Origin: Isochrysis galbana
Lineage: Eukaryota; Haptophyta; Isochrysidales; Isochrysidaceae
DNA length: 64,000 nt
Assembly: GCA_018136815.1 (NCBI GenBank)
Contig: CM030934.1
Span: 1,936,695-2,000,694 of the forward strand
Reading direction: 5' to 3'
In this document: one piece after another, positions 30,970-40,983 of the stretch
Layout: each line of letters opens with the position of its first letter
Numbering within the stretch: the stretch's first letter is position 1
Position numbers and translations under genes: made by a program
Notes under the pieces: generated by a model
Told to the model about the DNA's origin: nothing
The model's input: the letters and a program-made list of their open reading frames with translations, nothing else
The model's database searches: none

Positions 30970-31991
30970 TCAGTAGACTACGAAAGTGCTGAAGATGAGA
31001 GCGACAGTCATGGCCACCACTGACCCATATATTAGATTGTAGATGAATGTCTCATCCTCTACTGGCGGAGGCGGCGGAGGCGGCGGGCAACGACGGAAGG
31101 GTCCCCAGCCGTGACACCCATCTTTTGAGCTACCTGGCTTCTTCGTCGACTTGACTTGCTTCGAGACAAACTTGGGTTTCCGAGCCATTGCCTCTTTGCC
31201 AACCCAGGATGTGGCCCGGCCGAGAGTGGTGGACAGCAAGAAGTCGACAACCGGCTTGGGAAACCAACCTTTTAGTAAGAGCGCTGCCGCGTAAGTCACA
31301 CGCGATGCGGCGCCGTCCTCGATAGACTCCACATGCCAGTAACCAACCTACCAATAGAAACGAGGACGCGTCAGCAGGCGACATGTTGCTCGTAGGGAAG
31401 CAAAACTATTTGGGAATGTGCAGCAAGGCTATCGAGGGTGTGAAAGGCTATCAGTCGCTGCTTTGACAGCGTGGTTTGCCATAGCAGAGTGCTGACTAGG
31501 CGAGGTGGTGATGCACGGACCGTGTCATCGATGTCCGACATCCGATTGTAGTCGAGTGAGAAGGCGGCAGCTGAAAGGGAAGGTGAATACTTAAAATCCA
31601 GGTGGTAGCGTACACTGTAGCCAAGCAGTTTGAGCGTCCATGTCACGTACGTCTGCTTCACACCGCTGCGAGCGGACTTCCCATAGATCTTTGTCTCTGC
31701 AACTCCCGGCACCATTCGCGGGTAAGCCTCGAGGTCATTGATGCACTGCCAGACCAGCTCTGGCGGAGCTTGCACATCAAAGGTTGCGAAGGCACGCGCC
31801 CCTCCCTCGACAGGGACCGTCTTGGAGAGCGTCTTCTTCGCCTTGACCATCTCGAGCTCTGCGGGTGTAAGCGCAGGCGGCGGGCCGAGCTTGAACTTGT
31901 CGAGCTTGCCCTGGTGGTCGTGAGGCTTCTTAGGGTCGTCGGCACCCACAGCAGCGATGACAAGAGCGCCGAGAGCGAGCCGCACGAGCAT
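30970..31991 (-). CDS. SRPBCC/START-like protein, signal peptide and tail anchor
   Basis: Two exons: 31991-31521 and 31347-30970, with a 173-bp intron (donor ACG|GTCCGT, acceptor TTGGTAG) in phase 0 that restores DDTVGYWHVES. 282 aa. Residues 1-18 are a signal peptide (LALGALVIAAVGA). Residues 60-225 form a polyketide-cyclase/START-type (SRPBCC) domain: VQAPPELVWQCINDLEAYP, MVPGVAETKIYG, LDFKYSPSLSAAAFSLDY, GYWHVE and KGWFPKPVVDFL. Then follow a basic/Pro-rich linker and a C-terminal hydrophobic segment (YGSVVAMTVALIFSTFVVY). The family binds lipids or quinones; similar plant and algal plastid proteins exist. An organelle or secretory membrane protein facing a lumen is inferred. The 5' flank is a 350-bp CT microsatellite on its coding strand. 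Confidence 0.8.
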
Positions 31992-32630
<639 letters not shown>

Positions 32631-33002
32631 ACATTAGAGAGGCATCGGAGTTTTCTTGTTGTGGGAGGATAACCTTAGTGCTGCGGGCCAGGGACCCGAG
32701 TACGATCTTCCGCTCTCTAAAACTCCGCCAGAGTCGCGGCAATAAAAAATTTGACGTCGAACGCATTCCTGCCACTGACCACTGACCACTGAGCTCCTCA
32801 GTCGTATGAAGAAGCGTCCGTTTTGGACATCGTGGCGTTTCATTGTAGATGTGCACCTACTTGGGAGATACAAGATACCGTATCTGTGTATCTGTATCTG
32901 GGGAACGTGTTGGTGTTGGCTTTGACGTAAGTTTTGTTTTGTAAGGGCCCAAATTTTGTTGTCAAAATTTGAGGATTGGGCACCTATAATAATAAAACAA
33001 CT
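32631..33002. other. Intergenic, nothing recognised
   Basis: About 370 bp of mixed composition, AT-rich at the right end (ATAATAATAAAACAAC), which abuts repeat C as it does at 45893. Confidence 0.4.
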
Positions 33003-33470
33003 GAGCGTTAGTACCACTACTCCCACTAGCCCGGTACTATCACGACACCCCTCAGCGCACTTGCCCGCACGCCTTGGAGTGATGGTACAGACACATACAC
33101 ATATGCATCCCTACAATCGCAAACCCCCGGCTCCCATTATAACTTATAACTCCCCACAAGTTACAATGGGGGAAAACCCAGTGGGGCGGACCGACCTACG
33201 TCGGGCGACCCACCGGGGAAAAACACCTGGGGGGGGGGGGGGGGGACCTCTCGTCGAGAAGCAGAACGGCCCTTACAGCTCGCGCCGCGAGCAGTCCTCG
33301 AAGAAATAAATGACTGCGCCCCCCGATACCTGCCACAGGGACGTCTTGAGCCACTCCCTTCTTCTCCCCCTCCTGTCGCCAGCCACCCCCCTTCGCCCGT
33401 TTGTTAACGCAAACGGGGCCCGTTTCTTACCGCACTCCATCGGGGGGGGTGCAAATCCCCCCACCTCAAG
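33003..33470 (-). repeat. Repeat C, long copy, inverted
   Basis: GAGCGTTAGTACCACTACTC, then CTAGCCCGGTACTATCACGA, CACCCCTCAGCGCACTTGCC, AACTCCCCACAAGTT, a polyG run, GCAAACGGG and CGCACTCCATCGGG. It mirrors 11555-12060. Confidence 0.75.
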
Positions 33471-33506
33471 TTCCGAGAGAACGACGACCGTTGCAGAACG
33501 CCGTGG

Positions 33507-33623
33507 GACAGCGCTGGAAGACATCGCTGAAAGACCGCGCTGGAGGACACCGCTGAAGGACAGCGCTGAGAGACAGCGCTGAGAGATACCGCTGAAAGAC
33601 AGCGCTGGAGGACACCGCTGAAG
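33507..33623 (+). repeat. 13-bp tandem repeat, nine units
   Basis: Units of GACAGCGCTGAGA with variation (GACACCGCTGAAG, GATACCGCTGAAA). A period of 13 is not a multiple of three, so the Ser/Ala/Val-rich ORF on the minus strand is not coding. Confidence 0.85.
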
Positions 33624-33634
33624 GACCTCCGCGC

Positions 33635-34335
33635 GGGGGGGGGAGGGGAAGGAAAGAGAACACGGCGTCTCGCCGCGCGGACGCGGAAGAGAAGCGCCGT
33701 CTCGGCGGAGGGGGGGGGGACAGCGGAGGAGGGGGGGGAAACAGCGGAGGGGGGGGAACGCGGAGGGGGGAAGCGGAGGAGGGGGGAGCGAAGGGGGGGG
33801 GGAAGGAACGCGGAGGGGGGGGGAACGCGGAGGGGGGGGGGGGGGCCGAAGGGGGGGGGAGCGAAGGGGGGGAAGCAGGGGGGGGGGACGCGAAGGGGGG
33901 GGAGCGAAGGGGGGGGGAAGCGGAAGGGCGGGGAAAACAGAGGGGAGGGGAGGAAATCTGCGGAGGGGGGGGGGAACTGCAGAGAGAGGGGGGGGGGGGG
34001 AAGAAATCTGCGGAGGGGGAAACTGCAGAGGGGGGGTGAAATGCAGAAGGGGGGAAACTGCAGAGGGGGGGGGAAGGGAATGCAGAGGGGCCCAGTTCTG
34101 TTACCTGCATTTCTTACCTTAAACGCGTGAACAATTACCGCAACGGTAAAAATAAAACTCAAATCCTCGAATTTCGAGACGAAAATCGGCGAACCAGGAT
34201 TTGAGCCCAGGGAGAATCCGAATCTGCACGCCTTGCGCGACCACGGCGAACATAGAAGACGGTATATCGCGAATAAGGCTCGTACTTGTGCCGAAATATT
34301 CATGCCAAAAGGCCTGAGAAAACAACAATTGATCG
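33635..34335 (-). repeat. Repeat I with an attached CCGCAGATTTCC array, inverted copy
   Basis: Minus strand: a 230-bp unique part (34335-34105, GGCCTTTTGGCATGAATATT, GTTCGCCGATTTTCGTCTCG) followed by a C-rich array with CCGCAGATTTCC units (34095-33635). The same order occurs on the plus strand at 55395-55910. The unique part contains a tRNA B-box-like GGGCTCAAATCC with a pairable T-stem, so a tRNA-derived SINE is possible. Confidence 0.65.
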
Positions 34336-34552
34336 ACGTCCGCAACCCTAGATGTTAAACACAGGAACAGTGTTGTCGCATTCGCGATGTCTCAGAGGCA
34401 AAAAGAAATAACAGTAAAAAAAAACAGTAAACAGTAAAAAGAACAGAGGAAGAAAGAAGAAGAAAAGTGAAAAAGAAGAGAAAAAAACCCAGAGTATATA
34501 GGGCGGTTCTCAGCCCTTCCCATCGGCCCTATGGCTACGTAAACTCTCGCGT

Positions 34553-34650
34553 GGCATAGTGGTTCAACCCACCGCCTCCACCAACCTTTTGCTCTGGGTC
34601 GCGAGTTCGAGTCCGGACGGAGCGCTCTGCAGTTCGAGCCCCGCTCCTTC
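34553..34650 (+). repeat. tRNA-like pol III box A/B segment (SINE-like)
   Basis: TGGCATAGTGG matches the pol III A box. GAGTTCGAGTCC about 45 bp later matches the B box, and a second B-box-like CAGTTCGAGCCCC follows. The T-stem does not pair, so it is not a functional tRNA gene. It reads as the tRNA-derived head of a SINE carried inside the TIR element. Confidence 0.5.
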
Positions 34651-34654
34651 TCCT

Positions 34655-35095
34655 CTCCGCTCTTCTTCTACAGTTAAATTCCACGCACTCTTCCTCTACC
34701 ATTAAAAATTCCACGCTCTTCTTCTACGGTAAAAATCCTGCCTCTTCCTACTGTTAAAATATCCTGCCTTCCTACCGTTAAAATTCTGCACTCCGTCTAC
34801 CGTTAAAATCCTGCCTCCGTCGCCTTGCCAAGACATTTCCTCTGCCTTCCTGCCGGCTTCCTTGCCAGTTCCTTCCGCCCCGGTTTCCCGCTTGTCTCGA
34901 AAAACGGTTTCACCGCATTACGACCAAGCTTAGTGGGGAAACTCCTCGTCCAGTTCCGTTACCCGAAAATCTCGTTCATCTCGTCGGGCCCCAGGGCCAT
35001 CTCGTTCATCTCGTCGGGCCATCAAGGCCATCTCGTTCATCTCGTCGTCGGGCCATCAGGCCATCTCGTTACATCTCGCTCATCTCGTTACAATC
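34655..35095 (+). repeat. Degenerate 26-bp and 30-bp tandem arrays
   Basis: 34655-34825: about six units of TCTACNGTTAAAATCCTGCC preceded by CTTC. 34965-35095: units of ATCTCGTTCATCTCGTCGGG. Both lie within TIR element copy 2. Confidence 0.75.
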
Positions 35096-35594
35096 CAAGC
35101 TGAGGCGTTGATTCCCACAAGTGTGTTTCTACGGAAGTCAAAAACAGTGTTTTTCACCGTGTTTCTAGGAGACCCCATGTCCGGAACAGAGGGTTGCGCG
35201 CTGCGCGCGCGCAGTGAGTGAGCGTGCGAGCGAGGCCATAGCCATAGCATAATCAATCCCGCCACCTGATTGCCTGGCCTCCCACCTGCACCACTACACC
35301 ACTAGCTACCACCACCTACCACCTAGCACCTAGTTGGATGCAAGACAATCAATCGTCAATCACAATCATGCTTGACAGTTACAATTACAATTACACTCCC
35401 ACAGGAACTACCGGTAGCTGTGAGCTGTGAGCCTACGGGAGATGGATATAAATATATATGTATAATATACTACTATATCTATATATATATGACCCGCTGT
35501 TTTCGGTACTGTGTTTCACCGTGTTTCCAAAAAAGCCAAAAACAGCTGTTTTTGGTGTGTTTCTAGACCTAACCCACCGTGTTTAACATCTAGG

Positions 35595-36094
35595 TCCGCA
35601 ACGTTGTAACTCGCATTTTGTGCAGCCGCCAAATATGCCGGCAGTTCCTCCTTGAGCTTGGCCAAGTCGCAAGCTCCCCCGCTTCTCTCTTTGCTTCTTT
35701 CGCCTCCTCTTCCGTCGCAAGACCCGCCGGATCAGAATCTCTAGAGTACAATTATAGTCGTTGGCCTTTCCTCTTGTCGTCATAGTGTCTGTTCTCTGCC
35801 CTTTTATTGTTTGGTCGCGTCTATTTTGGAGAGAGAGAGACAGATAGGATACTTGTACGAGAGGTGGAGCGAGGGGGAGAGGGAGAGAGAGGGAGAGAGA
35901 GGGAGAGAAAGGGAGGGAGGGAGAGAGGGAGCATGCCAGCGTCAGGCGCGGACTCGTCGATGGTAGCAGCCATCACACAACCGGCTGAGATCCGCGTCTT
36001 TTGGTGTGCGCCGCTAGTAGAGCGCGAGCTTAAGCAAAGCGCTGAAGGCGAAGCTTGTCCGCACGCGTTGAGCAGCAAGCCGGTTCTTCCCCGT

Positions 36095-36095
<1 letters not shown>
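35595..36095. other. Region upstream of the sulfotransferase
   Basis: GA-rich at 35830-35930. A plus-strand open stretch from the ATG at 35933 to about 36095 (54 codons, MPASGADSSMVAAITQPAE) could be a first exon of the sulfotransferase, but no convincing donor was found before the CT repeat. Confidence 0.3.
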
Positions 36096-36318
<223 letters not shown>

Positions 36319-36343
36319 GTTTTGCCGTTGGCGTCGGCGGTAG

Positions 36344-37281
36344 GTTGCATGTGCCAAAGACAGGCTCTCTCTTCGCAACCACTGTATTCTCGTACATCTG
36401 TCGCGGCTCGGTGATGGACATGACAATGGTGACGAACTTGACACTCCGCTTAGGTACAGTTGTTCGTCGGATTTTGCCCTGCTACAACTATGGACGGCTG
36501 TCACAGCTTCAGAGGAAAAGGCATGACTCGTGGTTTCATGACCCACTTGTGTGGCCTGTCAAAGGGCTTCCTGATGCGGACGTTGTCATGCTTGTTCGAG
36601 ATCCCACTCAGCGAGTGCTGTCGGCGTACCATCACCTGAGGGCCCACCCTTCGTGCTGTATGGCATGGGGTTGGCCGAGAGGGCAAACAGCTTCATACAG
36701 GAATGCGTCGCTCTCTAGCTTCTTGCGCAAGGAGGGTACGAGAGGCTGCCAGACCAAGATGATACTTGGTCAGCCGTGCATGTCTGATAGAACGATCTCG
36801 GTCGAGGAAATCGAGCGCGCAATGCGGTTTGTCGAAAGGTATGCGGCATTCGTCGGCCTGACCGACCACTACCTGGAGTCGGTGTGCTTGTGGCACGCTC
36901 GTTTTGGCGGTCCCGTGTTTCCTGAAGAACTGGTTGCAGTGAGCTTGACGGAGAGGGATGGCCAGCTCAAACAACATGACCTTTCCCAAGCTGAACATTT
37001 TATCGACGAGATCGATGAGCGCGTCTACAGGACCGCACGTCGNNNNNNNNNNNNNNNNNNNNNNNNNNNNNNNNNNNNNNNNNNNNNNNNNNNNNNNNNN
37101 NNNNNNNNNNNNNNNNNNNNNNNNNNNNNNNNNNNNNNNNNNCCGCTTCATGAGAGAGTTGCAAGCGCGTGCTGCCCGTATATCCAGCTGTCGGACACGC
37201 ATATCAGACGCCATCGGATTCCGGGGCACCCGACTGCTGAAGTGGCTAGAGAAGGCGCCACTCCCGGTGCAGCTTGCATAA
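36344..37281 (+). CDS. Sulfotransferase-family protein, split by the assembly gap
   Basis: The exon appears to start after GGCGGTAG (36336-36343). HVPKTGS directly follows and is the 5'-phosphosulfate (PAPS) loop. About 80 residues on, VVMLVRDPTQRVLSAYHH is the 3'-phosphate-binding motif. This is the two-part signature of Golgi carbohydrate sulfotransferases of the HS2ST/sulfotransfer type. The 100-N gap (37043-37142) interrupts the C-terminal part. After it the fitting frame is the one reading RFMRELQARAARISS and stopping at 37279-37281, so the gap length is not exact. The 5' exon, which should supply a signal anchor, is not identified. Likely substrate is a surface glycan. No internal stops on either side. 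Confidence 0.72.
37043..37142. other. Assembly gap, 100 N
   Basis: Exactly 100 Ns, a placeholder size. It lies inside the sulfotransferase gene. Confidence 0.99.
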
Positions 37282-38158
37282 TGGCACATGGCTGCATCGT
37301 CATAATTCTCTTACTTGACGTGCATGCATTTGATGTCGATATTCATCTCGGGCTGTGTGTTGTCGTTCTTCGCTTTTCTCATTGCTGATTGCTATGACAC
37401 GTTGCAACGTCGCCATAGTCTAGCTAGGCGCTGAGTGTGCTACTCCTACTTCTACATGGGGTGTGAGGCGATCCAAGTTTATACATAGTTCACCATGCGG
37501 AGGCGCCTCGTGCCCTCCCATCCGCGGGCTCCAACTCCCGCCTCGGGGGGGGGGGCCGTCGAACACCCTCAGGCTTTGCCCTTGCGGCATGAGCTGAGGA
37601 CTCATCACCCACACCCCCAGTGGGCGCGGATCGTGAGTCCGCAACACAAAACCCGCCAGAGCTTGCACTCGCACTCATACTCACTCTAACGAGCCTCAGC
37701 CGGACATCATAAACCCCAGCCGGAGACCATAACAAGAAGGTGCAACTCGCCACTCGAGGTTCCCTTTTTTTGTCACATCCCTCCCGTCTATTTCGGTATA
37801 TTACCATCTTTGTACTATAATATGGGGGTCGTGCAAGTAGAACTTATAGCGTCCATATGGGGGTAGTTGCCGATAAAACAACCAAACTTGAGGTTGCACT
37901 CTCTCAGCCTACATTGTACATTGTACATTGTCATTGCCAACGTTGTATTTGTCATTGCGGAGGAAGGGGGGGAATGATCACGGGGGGGGGGGGGCGGGCC
38001 ACAGGACCATATCTAATAATACATCTGAGCGTTAGTCGTTAGTACCACGACTCCCACTAGCCCGGTACCGGTACTATCACGACACCCCTCAGTGCACTTG
38101 CCCGCTGCCCGCACGCCTTGAAGTGATGCGGCACAGACACATACACATAGCACATATG
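37282..38158. other. Repeat-packed intergenic stretch
   Basis: Repeat B2 (37475-37600), repeat N (37690-37732, AGCCGGAGATCATAAAC-type), the empty D/E element (37735-37904), repeat G 5' fragment (37975-38022) and repeat C (38030-38158, minus). No gene. Confidence 0.65.
37735..37904 (+). mobile_element. D/E TIR element, minimal 170-bp copy
   Basis: Starts AGAAGGTGCAAC and ends GTTGCACTCTCT, flanked by CA on both sides (37733-37734, 37905-37906). The flanks rejoin to the sequence at about 47503-47555 (GACCATAAACAGCTACATTG), which looks like the unoccupied target. It contains only the D end (to CGGTATATTA) and the E end, so it is a MITE-like deletion form. Confidence 0.8.
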
Positions 38159-38631
38159 AGAAGGTGCAACTCGAGGTTCCCTTTTTTGTCAGACCCCTCC
38201 CGTCTATTTAGGTATATGATTTCTAGAACTCTGGGAGCAATGCGGCTTGTTTGCATCTCCCGCGGACTTCGTGGCCCAAACAAGGTGGTCAAATGGCAGC
38301 GAAGGCGCCTTCATCGTCGGGACAGACCCTGGCAGCAGGATAGAGATCATCAACGCAGTTGGCGTGAGCACCAAGGAGCATGAAGCTTGGTGGGGTTTTT
38401 GATCGCGATCGTCAAGGAGCAATCAACATTGGACGCAAGCTTGCGCTCGCATTAGACGGAAAGCCATTTCCTCACGCTCCGTCCATCAGCCAGCACGAGC
38501 ACGCCGGGCAAATGGCGATGTGTTCACAAGTTCACAAGGCAAGGGGCGGCAAAGCGCCACGAGCGCCCGCTCCACCCAAGCCACGAGCGTCCGCTCCACT
38601 GAACATGGGGTTTACAAAAAAATCTTCTTAA
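38159..38631 (+). pseudogene. D-end of a D/E element followed by a Fanzor/TnpB-like fragment
   Basis: 38159-38222 is a D terminus inserted after CACATATG of a repeat C copy. Immediately after, one frame reads LWEQCGLFASPADFVAQT, then GAFIVGTDPGSR, recalling the RuvC-I Asp-Pro-Gly step. A second frame (from 38380) reads VFDRDRQGAINIGRKLA, recalling the C-terminal RuvC-III DRDxxAAxNI of TnpB and eukaryotic Fanzor proteins. Only about 25 residues separate the two, against more than 150 in a full protein, and the frames differ, so this is an internally deleted relic. The Zn-finger cysteines are missing. The E end is not found. Family call is tentative. Confidence 0.4.
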
Positions 38632-38989
38632 AAATCCCCGCTACACGTGCGGCTTGCGGCAGCGTGCTTATGTACCTCCCTACTACCCAACCTTTACCCC
38701 TAACAACCCCCTCCCCCTTCCCCAGTTCCCTCTTTAGCGGAGAAGCTGGTTCCAAGGGGGGCCGCGCGCGCTGCTTCGGCCGGGAGTTGGGGAGAAGGGG
38801 GTGGGAGACTGTGACTCATCCCTTGATCTAGTTTAGACTCGGGTCTCCCTAATTTCTATAACGTACGATCTTTGTTGATTTTCGCTGTGGCTTCTACTCC
38901 GGTGCGATCGAGAATCATGTGCGTGAGTAGACTGGCAAGGTTGCTGCCTGCGTCTCGCGAGCTCGCGCCAGAAGGACGGAGGCAGAGTC
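38632..38989. other. Intergenic, nothing recognised
   Basis: Short region of mixed composition; the right part is the start of the inverted repeat described with the next ORF. Confidence 0.35.
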
Positions 38990-39883
38990 GTGGTGCCGGT
39001 GAGATGCCGAACGGCAGTGGTCCAGGACCACCGGCATCCACTGAGATGCCATCGCCCCCGCGATGCCCACGCAAGTGCGGCTTCGGAGTGCGCCGCGATG
39101 AGGGGTCATGGGCAGGTTAGCCATCACGGCCTCTCGGCCCGGAACAATGCACGTTGGTTGGAGCGGAGGGAGGCTCGAGGAGAGGTAGAGTCCTGTAGCT
39201 TTCGTGTGTCCGGTGCCGTGCTGCCACGGGTGGACGTATTGCGTAGCTTCGATGCCGTCCAACAACGCCTAAGCGTAGTAGTGCATCCTGGGGTTCTCGA
39301 CTGCCAGGAATGGCGCTTTAGCCTCCAGGCGGCGGCGACCCAGTGGATGCCCGTTCTCCTGGCGCATTGCCGCCAATACCCCGTTTCGCCGACCTCCTCG
39401 GTCTCCTCTCTACTCGCCGCAGCGCGCGAGAGCTTGGTTGCTAACCCGTCCTGGAGCTCTACAGACGCTCGTGAGGCCGTCAGCCTAGCCAACGCCGCGA
39501 CGAGGACGTCGCTCTCTCGCTTTAGTCGGGGAGAGGTGCGGGGCAACCCCACCAATGCACACCCCGAAGGAATTACCACCCCCCCTCCTGCGGAAGGAGC
39601 GGAGACCGACGAGCGGCCGCCTACAATGTCGCCGTCGCAAGAAGAGACACGAGAGGTGCCCCCACCACTCGTGGACCCATTCGCCCCATGGACGGCTCCA
39701 CTACCGGAGGTAGTCGCCGACTTTCCCGATGGCCCGCCCTCAGTGCTCAAGAAGAGATACGGCACTTGGCGGGCTCCAGACCCACATAGCAGGACCGGTT
39801 GGGCCCACGTACCGCCACAGACGATCCGAAGCCGATGGACCGACGAGATGACCCTACACTCACGTCAACACTCTCCACACTAA
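38990..39883 (+). CDS. Unrecognised ORF, possibly from a mobile element
   Basis: A 297-codon ORF. Its first 50 residues overlap an inverted repeat and are doubtful. The later part has ordinary protein composition: VDVLRSFDAVQQRLSVV, a Trp/Cys-containing QWMPVLLAHC, a Ser/Ala helix, then a Pro-rich tail with DPFAPWTAPLPEVVADF. The same QWMPVxLxHC motif is encoded on the opposite strand at 38915-39090, so the ORF contains diverged inverted copies of part of itself. It abuts repeat P (39875-40359, minus). I do not recognise a family; a gag-like or ORF1-like remnant of a repeat is possible. Confidence 0.3.
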   Translation: MVPVRCRTAVVQDHRHPLRCHRPRDAHASAASECAAMRGHGQVSHHGLSARNNARWLERREARGEVESCSFRVSGAVLPRVDVLRSFDAVQQRLSVVVHPGVLDCQEWRFSLQAAATQWMPVLLAHCRQYPVSPTSSVSSLLAAARESLVANPSWSSTDAREAVSLANAATRTSLSRFSRGEVRGNPTNAHPEGITTPPPAEGAETDERPPTMSPSQEETREVPPPLVDPFAPWTAPLPEVVADFPDGPPSVLKKRYGTWRAPDPHSRTGWAHVPPQTIRSRWTDEMTLHSRQHSPH

Positions 39884-40359
39884 CGTATCCCTATCACGGA
39901 ACGCACAGGAACCCGCTGACAGATCGAACAAGGAAGAGAATGCCGACAAGAGAGCGACGGGGCGAGGGACGATCCGACGGGGGCGACAGTTACGCACAGG
40001 AATAAGGAGGGAATCTTTCGAAAACCCCTAAGTGATTTTATGAAGACCGAAGTAAAATAGCGCCACGGTATAATCCAACGGCCAACACCTGAGGGGGAAT
40101 CAGGGTCACGCAAGGGGGCGGTTCCTTGCACCGGCGATACCTGAACGCGCGACTTCGCCTAAAACGCGAGGAGCACGCAAGGAGGTAAGCCGGGTGAGGG
40201 GCAAGCAGGCGACAAGGGAGGCGACAAAGGAGGCGAGGGCAACAAGGGCGAATGGACGAATGTAGGACCCTGCGACGGTGACTCGTGGCTAGCCTGCAAG
40301 GAGGGAACATAGAAACGCAAACAACTTCTAAAACAAAAAGGTCGATCGCGGATGCGACA
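39875..40359 (-). repeat. Repeat P copy, inverted
   Basis: Collinear with 16371-16880; see that entry. The ORF at 38990-39883 ends against this copy. Confidence 0.6.
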
Positions 40360-40439
40360 AAACAAAACTATCACATGGCCCTCTTTTGACGGAACGCGAC
40401 TTTACATATGTATTTGGTCTCTGGCCAAATACGGTAAAT

Positions 40440-40472
40440 ACGAAATACGTATTTCCCATCTAGGCGCAAGAC
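40440..40472 (-). repeat. Solo terminus of the CCTAGATGG TIR family
   Basis: AAATACGTATTTCCCATCTAGG is almost the same as the right end of element copy 1 (ACGTATTTCCCATCTAGG at 22835-22852). No matching left end was found upstream. Confidence 0.6.
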
Positions 40473-40599
40473 ATTTTACAAGATATTTGGGCTGCAGGAC
40501 GAGACATGTCTCGCCCATTTTTGAGAGACAGTTGGGCAGAAAAAACGAGACATGTCCGCCAAGCAAGCCCAAGCCCTAATTGACCCCCACTTATATATA

Positions 40600-40815
40600 A
40601 CTTATAAGAGTAGGTTGAACCTTGAACCGGACCATATCTAAGCCCTTCACCCCTATCCCCCTAGTAGTGCACGAAGGAAGTCGCCTGATGGCGGGGGGGA
40701 ACGGCCGGGGGAGTGGGAGTGGGGGTGTAGAAAGTTTTTGTGCTGGCCGTGAAAAGAAAACAGAGGGCAGAGGGTCCACGGCCGCGTGTGTGGTGAGATT
40801 ATTAAAAGGTTGATA
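40600..40815 (+). repeat. Repeat G copy
   Basis: GGACCATATCTAAGCCC, CCTAGTAGTGCACG, GTCGCCTGATGGCGGGGGG, GGCCGCGTGTGTG, GTGAGATTATTAAAAGG; collinear with 12420-12640. Confidence 0.75.
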
Positions 40816-40983
40816 TCGATATCACGTGCTCCAGTAACCCTTAAAGACCCTCTTGCATTCCGAATTGCTCCAACGTGCTTTAACTTGCCCACTAGTTTCG
40901 CTTCGCTGGCTTTTGCTTCTGGCGGGCCTCGCCACACAAGACACCAGCCCAGACCCAGTGATGACCATCAGACAAAAAATAAA

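Larger units (their letters stand above)
34347..35594. mobile_element. Nonautonomous TIR element, CCTAGATG family, copy 2
   Basis: Ends CCTAGATGTTAAACAC and GTGTTTAACATCTAGG, about 1.25 kb. GTCCGCAAC is present at 34338-34346 and 35594-35602, an 8-9 bp target duplication. Subterminal AAAAACAG/CTGTTTTT units match those of copy 1 (21552-22852). Inside are a tRNA-like segment, a 26-bp tandem array and a CTCGTTCATCTCGTCGGGCC array. No transposase. Confidence 0.8.

Noticed and set aside
34553-34640. Functional tRNA gene
   Set aside because: A and B boxes are present, but the T-stem and acceptor stem do not pair.
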